Origin: an uncultured Bacteroides sp.
GTDB taxonomy: Bacteria; Bacillota; Clostridia; Lachnospirales; Lachnospiraceae
DNA: 37,313 nt
Assembly: GCA_945913015.1 (NCBI GenBank)
Contig: CAMECH010000026.1
Location: 1 to 37,313, forward strand
Direction of reading: 5' to 3'
Part shown: positions 16,293 to 23,948 of the stretch, piece after piece
Position numbering within the stretch: the first letter of the stretch is position 1
Layout: the number at the start of each line of letters is the position of its first letter
Program-made: the position numbers and the translations under genes
Notes under the pieces: model-generated
Database searches by the model: none
The model's input: only the letters and a program-made list of their open reading frames with translations
Told to the model about the DNA's origin: nothing

Positions 16293-17315
16293 TTAAAACT
16301 GCTTTAAGAATCTTACGTCATTCTCGTAAAGAAGTCTCATATCATCAATTTCATACTTCAAAAGTGCAATTCTTTCAAGACCTACACCAAATGCAAATCC
16401 TGAATATTCCTCAGGGTCTATACCGCTCATGCGAAGCACCTTCGGATGAACCATTCCGCATCCGAGAATCTCAATCCATCCTTCACCTTTACAGAAACGG
16501 CATCCCTTTCCACCACATTTAAAGCATGTTACGTCCATCTCGGCACTAGGCTCTGTGAATGGGAAATGATGCGGTCTGAACTTAACCTTTGTATCCTCAC
16601 CGAAAAGCTGCTTTGCAAACTCCTGAAGAGTTCCCTTCAAATCCGCAAATGTAATATTCTTATCGATTACCATACCCTCAATCTGGTGGAATGAAGGTGA
16701 ATGTGTGGCATCTACCTCATCTGCACGGAAAACTCTTCCCGGTGCAATCATTCTTATAGGAAGATGTCCTTTCTCCATCTGACGCACCTGTACAGGTGAT
16801 GTCTGTGTACGCAGAAGAATCTTGTCGTTAATATAAAATGTATCCTGCTCATCCTTTGCCGGATGGTTTGCCGGAATATTGAGTGCTTCAAAGTTATAGT
16901 AGTCGTACTCTACTTCAGGGCCTTCAACAACCTCATATCCCATACCGACAAATATTCTTTCAACCTCTTCAAGCGCTATTGTGTTAGGATGACGATGTCC
17001 TACATTGTTCTTCTTTGCAGGAAGAGTTACGTCAATAACCTCCGCCTTCATCTGAAGCTCTCTCTTCTTCTTTGAAAGCTCTGTTCTGGCATTTTCAAGC
17101 ATTGCCTCGATTGCCTGTCTTGTCTCATTGACAATCTGTCCTACCTGTGGTCTTTCCTCAGGTGCAACATCCTTCATACCCTTGAGTACTTCCGTGAGCT
17201 CACCCTTTTTACCAAGCAGGGCAACCTTAATCTCATTCAGTTTTTCAAGCGAATCTGTCTCATTAATCTGAGCGCTCGCATTTTCCATGATTTTCTTCAA
17301 ACGTTCCTTCATCAT
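16293..17315 (-). CDS. pheS: Phenylalanyl-tRNA synthetase alpha subunit
   Basis: Catalytic subunit of class II PheRS. 340 residues. An N-terminal coiled coil that binds tRNA (about 1-90) precedes the class II core. Motif 2 is visible as VFRADEVDATHSPSFHQIEG near 202-221 and motif 3 as GFAFGVGLERIALLKY near 309-324; TSPVQVRQME near 171-180 begins the active site. A CxxC pair cluster (CFKCGGKGCRFC) sits near 268-279, typical of the family. The ATG at 17315 has an AAGG site about 8 bases upstream; the next codon is also ATG. Expression is controlled by the T-box 60 bases upstream. Confidence 0.97.
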   Translation of the reverse strand: MMKERLKKIMENASAQINETDSLEKLNEIKVALLGKKGELTEVLKGMKDVAPEERPQVGQIVNETRQAIEAMLENARTELSKKKRELQMKAEVIDVTLPAKKNNVGHRHPNTIALEEVERIFVGMGYEVVEGPEVEYDYYNFEALNIPANHPAKDEQDTFYINDKILLRTQTSPVQVRQMEKGHLPIRMIAPGRVFRADEVDATHSPSFHQIEGMVIDKNITFADLKGTLQEFAKQLFGEDTKVKFRPHHFPFTEPSAEMDVTCFKCGGKGCRFCKGEGWIEILGCGMVHPKVLRMSGIDPEEYSGFAFGVGLERIALLKYEIDDMRLLYENDVRFLKQF

Positions 17316-17376
17316 TGAAATAACCTTTCCTTTCTTTAATTAAAAGTGCGTTCGCATTAAATGTACTATACTGCAC

Positions 17377-17605
17377 AAAAAAAACGCCCCTTAAGTTCAG
17401 GGACGAAATTAACCGCGGTACCACCCATATTCCCGGAAATACTCCGGACTCTTTGCCGCTTAACGCGCTTTACACGTCGCTGCCTACTGCATTTCAACAG
17501 CGAAGCTCCGGTGTGAAATTCAATGCCCACCTCTACTGAAAGGAACTTGCAGCCAATGATTCCTTCTCTCTGACAGGATAATGAACATCTGTGATGCATA
17601 AGCCG
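17377..17605 (-). promoter_or_regulatory. Phe T-box riboswitch leader of pheST
   Basis: A leader RNA that senses uncharged tRNA-Phe and then prevents termination. The T-box sequence GGGTGGTACCGCGG is complete at 17426-17413. The terminator follows: CGTCCCT (17405-17399) pairs with AGGGGCG (17391-17385), then eight T. The stem I GA-rich motif (CAGAGAGAAGG) lies near 17574-17564. The specifier is UUC (17517-17515), a Phe codon followed by A, as is usual. The 5' boundary is approximate. Confidence 0.92.
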
Positions 17606-17659
17606 TACCGGTCATCCGGATTAACAGCCAATCAGCATCTGCACCTTCTCAGCCTTTAA

Positions 17660-17732
17660 AGCTTCCGACGGGACTCGAACCCGTGATCTATTGATTACGA
17701 ATCAATCGCTCTACCAACTGAGCCACGGAAGC
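17660..17732 (-). tRNA. tRNA-Thr (anticodon CGU)
   Basis: A complete cloverleaf on the minus strand: acceptor GCTTCCG with CGGAAGC, D arm GCTC/GAGC, anticodon stem ATTGA/TCAAT with loop TTCGTAA (anticodon CGT, reading ACG), and T arm ACGGG/CCCGT around TTCGAGT. The discriminator is U and CCA is not encoded. It lies between a consensus promoter and the Phe T-box on the same strand. Confidence 0.96.
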
Positions 17733-17763
17733 ATATTAGCATGTCCAAAACGAAACAAACATT

Positions 17764-17792
17764 ATTATATATGTAAGAAATCATTTTGTAAA
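17764..17792 (-). promoter_or_regulatory. Promoter upstream of tRNA-Thr and pheST
   Basis: On the minus strand TTTACA (17792-17787), 17-base spacer, perfect TATAAT (17769-17764), about 32 bases before the tRNA. I see no equally good promoter between the tRNA and the T-box, so it may drive both. Confidence 0.8.
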
Positions 17793-17915
17793 GCTATTTT
17801 TCCGACATTTTTACCGCATTTTCATGTATAGCGATGCCGCATGCTGTATCGCCTGCCATAAATTGCGCATAGAATAGTATATGATATTACTCCAGTCAGT
17901 ATGAAGGAGGCATTT

Positions 17916-18665
17916 ATGGAGCATGTGTTAAAGATTGATAATATTTCATATTCCTATCACACGATAACCGGTGAAACACCTGCCGTTAAAAATATCAGCC
18001 TCAAAATAGAAAAAGGCGAGTTCATATCAATAGTCGGGCCGTCCGGATGCGGTAAATCCACTCTTCTCTCGCTGATTTCCGGGCTCATACATCCCGACAG
18101 CGGAACTATCGAAATAAACGGAAGCAACAATATAGGCTACATGTTTCAGAAAGATAATCTTTTCGAGTGGCGTACCGTGTACGGCAATGCCAGACTCGGA
18201 CTGGATATACAGCACAAGGCAACGCCAAAAAATCTTGAATATGTAAATTCACTTCTGACCGCATATGGTCTCGACAATTTTAAAAACTCGCACCCTTCAC
18301 AGCTTTCCGGCGGAATGCGGCAGCGCGCCGCGCTAATAAGGACACTTGCGCTTGAGCCTGACCTTCTTCTGCTTGACGAGCCTTTCTCAGCTCTTGATTA
18401 TCAGACTCGCCTTGAAGTGTGCGATGACATAGGTACTATTCTTAAGAAAGAAGAAAAAACCGCCATCCTTGTAACGCACGACTTATCCGAAGCCATTTCA
18501 ATGGGAGACAGGGTTGTTGTCCTGTCACGCCGTCCGTGCACGATATGCGATATAATTCCGATTAACTTAAGCATAGAAAACCGGACGCCTCTCTCCTCAA
18601 GAAACGCACCTGAATTCAAAGATTACTTTAATATCATATGGAAGGAGTTGACAGATAATGCCTGA
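17916..18665 (+). CDS. NitT/TauT-type ABC transporter ATP-binding protein
   Basis: Cytoplasmic ATPase that powers a small-molecule importer of the nitrate/sulfonate/taurine class; the substrate may equally be a thiamine precursor or another compound. 249 residues. Walker A GPSGCGKST lies near 38-46, the Q-loop follows at YMFQKDNLFEWRTV, the signature is LSGGMRQRAAL and Walker B LLLLDEPFSALD; the switch His is in LVTHDLSEA. I start at the ATG at 17916 because GGAGG lies 5 bases upstream; the ATG at 17901 precedes that site. It overlaps the permease gene by 8 bases. No binding protein is encoded here, but a fitting lipoprotein lies at 22707-23771. Confidence 0.92.
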   Translation: MEHVLKIDNISYSYHTITGETPAVKNISLKIEKGEFISIVGPSGCGKSTLLSLISGLIHPDSGTIEINGSNNIGYMFQKDNLFEWRTVYGNARLGLDIQHKATPKNLEYVNSLLTAYGLDNFKNSHPSQLSGGMRQRAALIRTLALEPDLLLLDEPFSALDYQTRLEVCDDIGTILKKEEKTAILVTHDLSEAISMGDRVVVLSRRPCTICDIIPINLSIENRTPLSSRNAPEFKDYFNIIWKELTDNA

Positions 18666-19482
18666 AATAAATACAAATATTTCAAAAGACCGGATTTCAA
18701 AAGGTCAGGCATCATTTTTAAGACATCAGAAATTTAAACGCCGCATTATTACTTTCTTCCGCGTTGCGCTTTTCATTATTTTTATTGCTGTATGGGAAAT
18801 CGGCGTCAGGCTTGATGTAATAAATGATTTCATATTCAGTTCGCCGTCGCGCATTGTACGGACATTTATTGACATGTGTATGAACGGGGATATTTTCATT
18901 CACAGTGCTGTCACGCTGTCAGAGACTATGCTAAGTTTTCTGCTTGTACTTTTTGTCGGTATTGTGTTTGCAATACTCTTATGGATGTCTGACATTTTTT
19001 CAAAAATCATGGAGCCGTATCTTGTAATATTAAACAGCCTCCCAAAATCCGCATTGGCCCCTGTTCTTATTGTATGGCTCGGCAACAACCCGAAAACGAT
19101 CATTGTCACTGCCGTTTCTATTGCGGTTTTTGGCACAATAATCAATCTTTACACAAGCTTTGCGGAAATAGACCCTGAAAAAATTAAGCTTATCCGTATG
19201 CTCGGCGGCAGCCGTCTTGACGTACTTTTCAGGCTTATACTTCCAAGTTCGCTCCCGATAATTATCAGCACAGCAAAAGTAAATATCGGTCTATGCCTCG
19301 TCGGCGTTATAATCGGCGAGTTTCTTGCAGCAAGAAGAGGCCTTGGTTTTCTCATAATTTACGGAAGCCAGACATTTAAAATGAACTGGGTACTCATGTC
19401 AATCACTCTGCTGTGCATAATCGCAGGATTATTGTACTGGGGAATCGGTCTTCTTGAAAAGAAACTTCATGCCAACTACTAA
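18658..19482 (+). CDS. NitT/TauT-type ABC transporter permease
   Basis: Membrane component of the same importer, 274 residues. A basic N-terminal tail (about 1-30) precedes six membrane spans. The EAA loop that contacts the ATPase is visible as RMLGGSRLDVLFRLILPSSL near 181-200, and the family stretch LNSLPKSALAPVLIVWLGNN lies near 121-140. Homodimer formation is expected since only one permease is present. Translation is coupled to the ATPase by an 8-base overlap. No clear terminator follows within the 40 bases before the tetR promoter. Confidence 0.92.
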   Translation: MPEINTNISKDRISKGQASFLRHQKFKRRIITFFRVALFIIFIAVWEIGVRLDVINDFIFSSPSRIVRTFIDMCMNGDIFIHSAVTLSETMLSFLLVLFVGIVFAILLWMSDIFSKIMEPYLVILNSLPKSALAPVLIVWLGNNPKTIIVTAVSIAVFGTIINLYTSFAEIDPEKIKLIRMLGGSRLDVLFRLILPSSLPIIISTAKVNIGLCLVGVIIGEFLAARRGLGFLIIYGSQTFKMNWVLMSITLLCIIAGLLYWGIGLLEKKLHANY

Positions 19483-19524
19483 GGACAGCATTTTACAAGC
19501 ACCTTATCTATCGGAATTTTTATG

Positions 19525-19575
19525 TTGACTAATTTGGTCAATGGCACTATAATGTCATTGACTGAATTAGTCAAT
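19525..19575 (+). promoter_or_regulatory. tetR promoter flanked by two palindromic operators
   Basis: A near-consensus promoter: TTGACT (19525-19530), 17-base spacer, TATAAT (19548-19553). Operator 1, TTGACTAATTTGGTCAA (19525-19541), covers the -35 and part of the spacer. Operator 2, ATTGACTGAATTAGTCAAT (19557-19575), lies just after the -10. Both share half-site TTGACT/C and their centres are 33 bp apart, three helical turns, as expected for cooperative binding by TetR dimers on one face. Confidence 0.85.
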
Positions 19576-19587
19576 GAGGATTAAGGG

Positions 19588-20205
19588 ATGAATAATAAAT
19601 TTTTTGATTTACCACAGGAAAAACAAAATACAATCATCAACGCGGCACTGCATGTCTTTGCAAAATATGACTATAAGAAAGCTTCAACTGACGCAATTAC
19701 TTCTCTTGCAGGGATTTCAAAAGGACTGCTTTTCCATTATTTTGAGAACAAGAAAGGTCTGTATCTTTTTTTGTATAAATATGCAATCAACATTTTTATT
19801 AAAGAAATGAGTTCAATGCATGACTATACAGAGACAGATTTTTTCAAAATACTGGTCAATGCTCAGATGTGCAAGCTCGCTGTGCTTTCAAAGCACCCTG
19901 ACATTATGCTCTTCATTGTTCAGGTGTATTATGAGGAAAGCCCTGTCGTCAAAGATGAGATAGACAAAAGCTTCAGTGCCATTATTGCTGACAGCAGCCG
20001 TCGTTTTCTTGAACGCGTCGACACAAGCAAGCTAAAAGATGACATTTCTGCCGAAAAGCTTCTGAACATTATTCTCTGGATGTCCGAAGGATTTATGCGT
20101 ACAAGGACTCCCTCGCAGCTTGCGGATTTGCCAAAGCTTAATGAGGAATATCTTGAGCACATTGAAATCATGCGAAAACAGGTATACAAGCCTGAGTTCA
20201 TTTAA
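19588..20205 (+). CDS. TetR/AcrR family regulator
   Basis: A one-component repressor of 205 residues, probably controlling itself and the two exporter genes that follow. The N-terminal helix-turn-helix (about 9-55) shows the family pattern: IINAALHVFAKYDYKKASTD, then AITSLAGISKGLLFHYFENK. The C-terminal ligand/dimer domain is not specific enough to name an effector. GAGGA lies 7 bases before the ATG. Two matching palindromes straddle its promoter, and the ABC gene begins 34 bases after its stop on the same strand. Confidence 0.93.
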   Translation: MNNKFFDLPQEKQNTIINAALHVFAKYDYKKASTDAITSLAGISKGLLFHYFENKKGLYLFLYKYAINIFIKEMSSMHDYTETDFFKILVNAQMCKLAVLSKHPDIMLFIVQVYYEESPVVKDEIDKSFSAIIADSSRRFLERVDTSKLKDDISAEKLLNIILWMSEGFMRTRTPSQLADLPKLNEEYLEHIEIMRKQVYKPEFI

Positions 20206-20239
20206 CCACAAATATATTGCAGCGGAATGGAGGGATTTT

Positions 20240-21121
20240 ATGAAAGTTATTGAAACAAAAAACCTTACCAAAAGTTATGGTAAGGCACGCGGTATCATCG
20301 ATTTGAACCTGACTGTAAACGAAGGGGAATTTTTCGGATTTATCGGGCCTAACGGAGCCGGAAAGTCAACCACAATCAGGACACTTCTCGGGCTGATTTT
20401 CCCATCCTCGGGAGAAGCAAAAATTTTCGGAAAGGACATCATTAAACAGAAGACGGAAATTCTGTCTGATGTAGGATATATGCCATCCGAAGCAACATTT
20501 TACAGCGGAATGAAGGTGCGCGATATAATTTCTCTTTCTGCCGCGCTGCACAAAGCCGACTGTTCTTTTGAAACAGCAAATCTCTGTGAGCGACTTGCCC
20601 TTGATACAGACAAGCGTGTAGACGAGCTTTCGCTTGGTAACCGCAAAAAGGTTTCAATTGTCTGTGCCATGCAGCACAAACCGCGCCTGTATATTCTTGA
20701 TGAACCGACAAGCGGACTTGACCCTCTGATGCAGAAGGAATTTTTTGATATTCTCAAAGAACGCCACGCTGAGGGCGCAACAATTTTTCTTTCCTCTCAT
20801 GTACTTTCAGAGATTCAGAAGAACTGCTCCAGAGCAGCTATTATCAGAGAAGGCCGGATTGCCGCGCTTGACAATGTAGAAAATCTTTCAAAAACAAGTG
20901 CAAAGCGTGTAACTCTTCACGGAATAAATTACGTGCCAAAACAGCTCTCCGTCAAATCAGCAGAAGCTGCACAAGACTATGTAAGCTTTCTTTACAGCGG
21001 CAACATCAAAGAACTTCTTGATGTATTAAACGGTCTTCCGATTTATGACATGACAATTACGGAGCCAGACCTTGAAGAAATATTTATGCACTATTATGAA
21101 AAAGGAGGAAAGAATATATGA
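20240..21121 (+). CDS. ABC-2 type exporter ATP-binding protein
   Basis: ATPase of a two-gene exporter of the CcmA/NatA/BcrA type, 293 residues. Walker A GPNGAGKST lies near 36-44, the signature is LSLGNRKKVSIV and Walker B LYILDEPTSGLD, then FLSSHVLSEIQ with the switch His. The C-terminal ~80 residues are the accessory domain found in drug and antimicrobial-peptide exporters. The ATG at 20240 has GGAGGG about 6 bases upstream; the frame extends to 20120 but that part overlaps tetR. It overlaps its permease by 4 bases (ATGA). Placement after tetR suggests inducible drug or peptide efflux; the substrate is unknown. Confidence 0.93.
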   Translation: MKVIETKNLTKSYGKARGIIDLNLTVNEGEFFGFIGPNGAGKSTTIRTLLGLIFPSSGEAKIFGKDIIKQKTEILSDVGYMPSEATFYSGMKVRDIISLSAALHKADCSFETANLCERLALDTDKRVDELSLGNRKKVSIVCAMQHKPRLYILDEPTSGLDPLMQKEFFDILKERHAEGATIFLSSHVLSEIQKNCSRAAIIREGRIAALDNVENLSKTSAKRVTLHGINYVPKQLSVKSAEAAQDYVSFLYSGNIKELLDVLNGLPIYDMTITEPDLEEIFMHYYEKGGKNI

Positions 21122-21906
21122 CAATTTACATAAAAGAGCTTAGACAGGCCGCAAAATCATGGGTTATATGGACATGCTCAATTGCCTTTCTGATGCTGAT
21201 ATGCATATTACTGTTTCCTGAGATGAAAAATGAAATGAGCAGCGTGAGCAATGTATTTGCAAATATGGGCAGCTTTACAGCCGCATTTGGAATGGATAAG
21301 CTCAGTTTCGGAGAATTGATGGGCTTTTATGGAATTGAGTGCGGTAATATTATCGGCATAGGAGGAGGCTTTTTTGCCGCTTTTACAGGAATATTAATTC
21401 TTGCCGGTGAGGAGAAGGAGCGCACCGCTGAATTTCTGCTGACTCACCCTGTAAGCCGCATCTCGGTACTTGCCCAGAAGCTTTCGGCAGTTATTACACA
21501 GATAATTCTGATGAATGCCGTCATTGTGGCTGTAAGCCTGATATCCGCCGTATTTATCGGTGAAGAATTTGAGATGCATGAGTTTATACTTCTGCATACG
21601 GCATATCTTATAATGCAGCTTGAAATCGCCTGCATATGTTTCGGAATATCTGCATTTATCAGGCGCGGCAGCATAGGAATCGGCCTCGGACTTGCGCTCG
21701 CACTCTACTTTATGAATATAGTCTGCAACATAAGTGACAAGGCTGAATTTTTAAAATATATAACACCTTACGCTTATTCCGAGGCAAGTAATATTATTTC
21801 AGAAGGCAGTCTTGAACCTGCACTGCTGGCAACAGGAGTTGCAATAGCTCTGGCAGGCGTTGTAACCGCATTTGTCAAATATACCGGAAAAGATATATAC
21901 GCATAA
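21118..21906 (+). CDS. ABC-2 type exporter permease
   Basis: Membrane half of the exporter, 262 residues with about six spans. The N-terminus (MTIYIKELRQAAKSWVIWTC) is the short cytoplasmic helix before span 1. The segment AGEEKERTAEFLLTHPVSRI near 101-120 is the conserved cytoplasmic loop of ABC-2 permeases, the coupling region. Translation is coupled to the ATPase gene. A strong terminator at 21938 ends the tetR-ABC unit. Confidence 0.9.
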   Translation: MTIYIKELRQAAKSWVIWTCSIAFLMLICILLFPEMKNEMSSVSNVFANMGSFTAAFGMDKLSFGELMGFYGIECGNIIGIGGGFFAAFTGILILAGEEKERTAEFLLTHPVSRISVLAQKLSAVITQIILMNAVIVAVSLISAVFIGEEFEMHEFILLHTAYLIMQLEIACICFGISAFIRRGSIGIGLGLALALYFMNIVCNISDKAEFLKYITPYAYSEASNIISEGSLEPALLATGVAIALAGVVTAFVKYTGKDIYA

Positions 21907-21937
21907 CAACGTGCGCCGCCAGGAGCACCATAAAAAT

Positions 21938-21988
21938 AAGGCTATACACTTCTCCCCGCCATTCATGCGGTTTTCAGTGTATAGCCTT
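21938..21988. terminator. Bidirectional terminator between exporter and efp
   Basis: A perfect 13-bp stem AAGGCTATACACT (21938-21950) / AGTGTATAGCCTT (21976-21988). The plus strand continues AATTATTTTG, and the minus strand gives a T-rich tail, so it serves both convergent units. Confidence 0.9.
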
Positions 21989-22020
21989 AATTATTTTGTT
22001 CCTGATTGGTTCGGTTGAAA

Positions 22021-22578
22021 TTAAACTCTTGAAAGGTACTCGCCTGTACGTGTATCAATCTTGATTGTATCACCCTGATTAACAAATAACGGAACCATTA
22101 CAGTTGCTCCTGTCTCTACTACAGCAGGCTTTGTTGCGCCTGTAGCTGTATCACCCTTAACGCCAGGCTCTGACTCTGTAATAACAAGCTCTACAAACAA
22201 TGGCGGTTCAATTGCAAAAACCTCTCCTGCATGTGAAACAAGCTTAACCATCTCGTTTTCCTTAACGAACTTAAGTGAATCACCAACATTGTCCTTTGAA
22301 AGTGCAATCTGGTCATATGTCTCAACATCCATGAAGTTGCACAAATCACCATCTGAGTAAAGATACTGATAATCCTTTCTCTCAATATGTGCCTGTGGGA
22401 ACTTCTCTGTAGGTCTGAAAGACTTCTCGATAACGCCGCCACTCTTAATGTTCTTTAACTTTGTTCTAACAAAAGGTGAACCCTTTCCAGGCTTAACATG
22501 CTGAAATTCAATTATCTGCCAGATATTGTTTTCGTACTCAATTGTAACGCCGTTCTTAAAATCGCCTGCAACTACCAT
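22021..22578 (-). CDS. efp: Translation elongation factor P
   Basis: Rescues ribosomes stalled at proline runs. 185 residues from the ATG at 22578, the canonical EF-P length, with GGAGG 11 bases upstream; an ATG at 22596 lies before that site. Three OB-like domains are present. The loop that reaches the peptidyl transferase centre is [10 protein letters not shown], with Lys32 at the tip as the potential modification site. The C-terminal signature [20 protein letters not shown] is intact. A Lys with following Gly-Ser-Pro leaves the modification type open; no modifying enzyme is nearby. It is monocistronic with its own promoter. Confidence 0.97.
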   Translation of the reverse strand: MVVAGDFKNGVTIEYENNIWQIIEFQHVKPGKGSPFVRTKLKNIKSGGVIEKSFRPTEKFPQAHIERKDYQYLYSDGDLCNFMDVETYDQIALSKDNVGDSLKFVKENEMVKLVSHAGEVFAIEPPLFVELVITESEPGVKGDTATGATKPAVVETGATVMVPLFVNQGDTIKIDTRTGEYLSRV

Positions 22579-22647
22579 AAAAACTAAATCCTCCATTCAT
22601 ATCGCGAATTGTCTCTTGAATATTTCAAAAAGTACATATCTTTGAAT

Positions 22648-22676
22648 ATTTTAATATAAATAGTAAAATTTATCAA
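22648..22676 (-). promoter_or_regulatory. Promoter of efp
   Basis: On the minus strand TTGATA (22676-22671), 17-base spacer, TAAAAT (22653-22648), about 70 bases before the start. Confidence 0.6.
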
Positions 22677-22706
22677 CTATTTTTTGTTATTACTATTTCA
22701 TTAATA

Positions 22707-23771
22707 CTATTTCACATTAAGATAAAAATCATCCTTAGGCATTGCACCGCCTATCGAAGCCGGATTTTCACCGTTAAGGACACTAAGATATCTGCTTACT
22801 TTATTTTTCATTTCACTGCCCTGTATCAGTGTTATATTGCAGTACGGAATTGCCTTTTCTGCGATTTCTGCCTTAAATATGCCGAACTCTTCAACAAGTG
22901 CAGCGGCAGACCTTACATCTGAGTTGACAAATTCAGATGACTTTTTATACTCTTCCATAAATCTTGCCACAACCTGAGGATTTTTTTCTGCAAATTCTGA
23001 ATTTACAGCTATAACACCGGTAACAACTGTACTGTCATCACCCGCAAGCTTCTCCCATTCTTTTGTTACATCAAGTGCGATTCTTGCCTTGGAATTCTGC
23101 TTTAACACTGTTGTTACATATGGCTGCGGAAGCATTGCAACACTATATCCGCTTTCTGTCGCCAGAAGCGCCGCAACTTCTGTTGCCTCTGACTTAAACT
23201 CAATTTTCACATCCCTGTCAGGGTCAATTCCTGCTGACTTAAGAAGGTATCTTAGCGTATACTCCGGTGTTGTTCCTTTACCCGTTGAATAGATTGTCTT
23301 TCCCTTTAAATCCTGCACGCTGTTCACGTCGTTGCCTGTGTCAAGGATATAAAGAACACCCAGAGTATTAATTCCCATCACTTTAATTTTGCCGTTGCTT
23401 TTATTATATAATGTTGCCGCTGCATTGCACGGAAGTGCCGCAATCTGAACCTCACCTTTTATCAGATCCGCAGTAAACTCATCCGCAGTTCCGGCAATTT
23501 TAAAACTGTAATTATCGGCTGCATTTCCATCTTTTGCATTTTTCATAATCTGCACCATACCGATTGCTGTCGGTCCCTTAAGTGCCGCTACCGTAATATT
23601 CTGTTTTTCGTAATTGTCATTCTGTACACTTTGTTCCAAAGCATCGTGTTCACTCTGTGTTTTGCCTGCCAAATCCGAAGCATCTGCGTTTTTTCCCATA
23701 CCGCATCCCGACAATGCCAACCCAAGCAGCATTAAGGACGTCATGGTACAGAAGATTTTTCTTATCCTCAT
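22707..23771 (-). CDS. NitT/TauT-type ABC substrate-binding lipoprotein
   Basis: A membrane-anchored solute-binding protein, 354 residues. The signal peptide has a basic start (MRIRKIF), a hydrophobic core and lipobox LSGC at residue ~22, so Lgt would acylate it. The mature part begins after a polar linker with ITVAALKGPTAIGMVQIMKN, the opening of the NMT1/SsuA-like fold; VQDLKGKTIYSTGKGTTPEY and the hinge follow. GGAG lies 9 bases before the ATG at 23771; upstream in-frame ATGs are poorly placed. It is the likely partner of the ATPase and permease at 17916-19482, though on the opposite strand. The ligand is unknown. Confidence 0.88.
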   Translation of the reverse strand: MRIRKIFCTMTSLMLLGLALSGCGMGKNADASDLAGKTQSEHDALEQSVQNDNYEKQNITVAALKGPTAIGMVQIMKNAKDGNAADNYSFKIAGTADEFTADLIKGEVQIAALPCNAAATLYNKSNGKIKVMGINTLGVLYILDTGNDVNSVQDLKGKTIYSTGKGTTPEYTLRYLLKSAGIDPDRDVKIEFKSEATEVAALLATESGYSVAMLPQPYVTTVLKQNSKARIALDVTKEWEKLAGDDSTVVTGVIAVNSEFAEKNPQVVARFMEEYKKSSEFVNSDVRSAAALVEEFGIFKAEIAEKAIPYCNITLIQGSEMKNKVSRYLSVLNGENPASIGGAMPKDDFYLNVK

Positions 23772-23817
23772 ATCACTAATCTCCATTTCTTTTTCATACC
23801 ACAAAACATTTTACTTA

Positions 23818-23846
23818 ATACTACCCATTACATTTAATATTGTCAA
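23818..23846 (-). promoter_or_regulatory. Promoter of the binding lipoprotein gene
   Basis: On the minus strand a perfect -35 TTGACA (23846-23841), 17-base spacer, TAGTAT (23823-23818), about 45 bases before the start. No riboswitch-like structure is seen in the leader. Confidence 0.75.
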
Positions 23847-23948
23847 CAGGCACTGTTTGACGTTTACTTCATTTTAATAATTAAATATTAAATTTAATTA
23901 CTAAATACAGCCTTAAACACAGGCCGCATTTCATTTTGCACAAACGGC

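Noticed and set aside
17366-17599. Open frame of 77 codons on the minus strand upstream of pheS
   Set aside because: It is the T-box leader RNA read as protein; the T-box and terminator explain the sequence.
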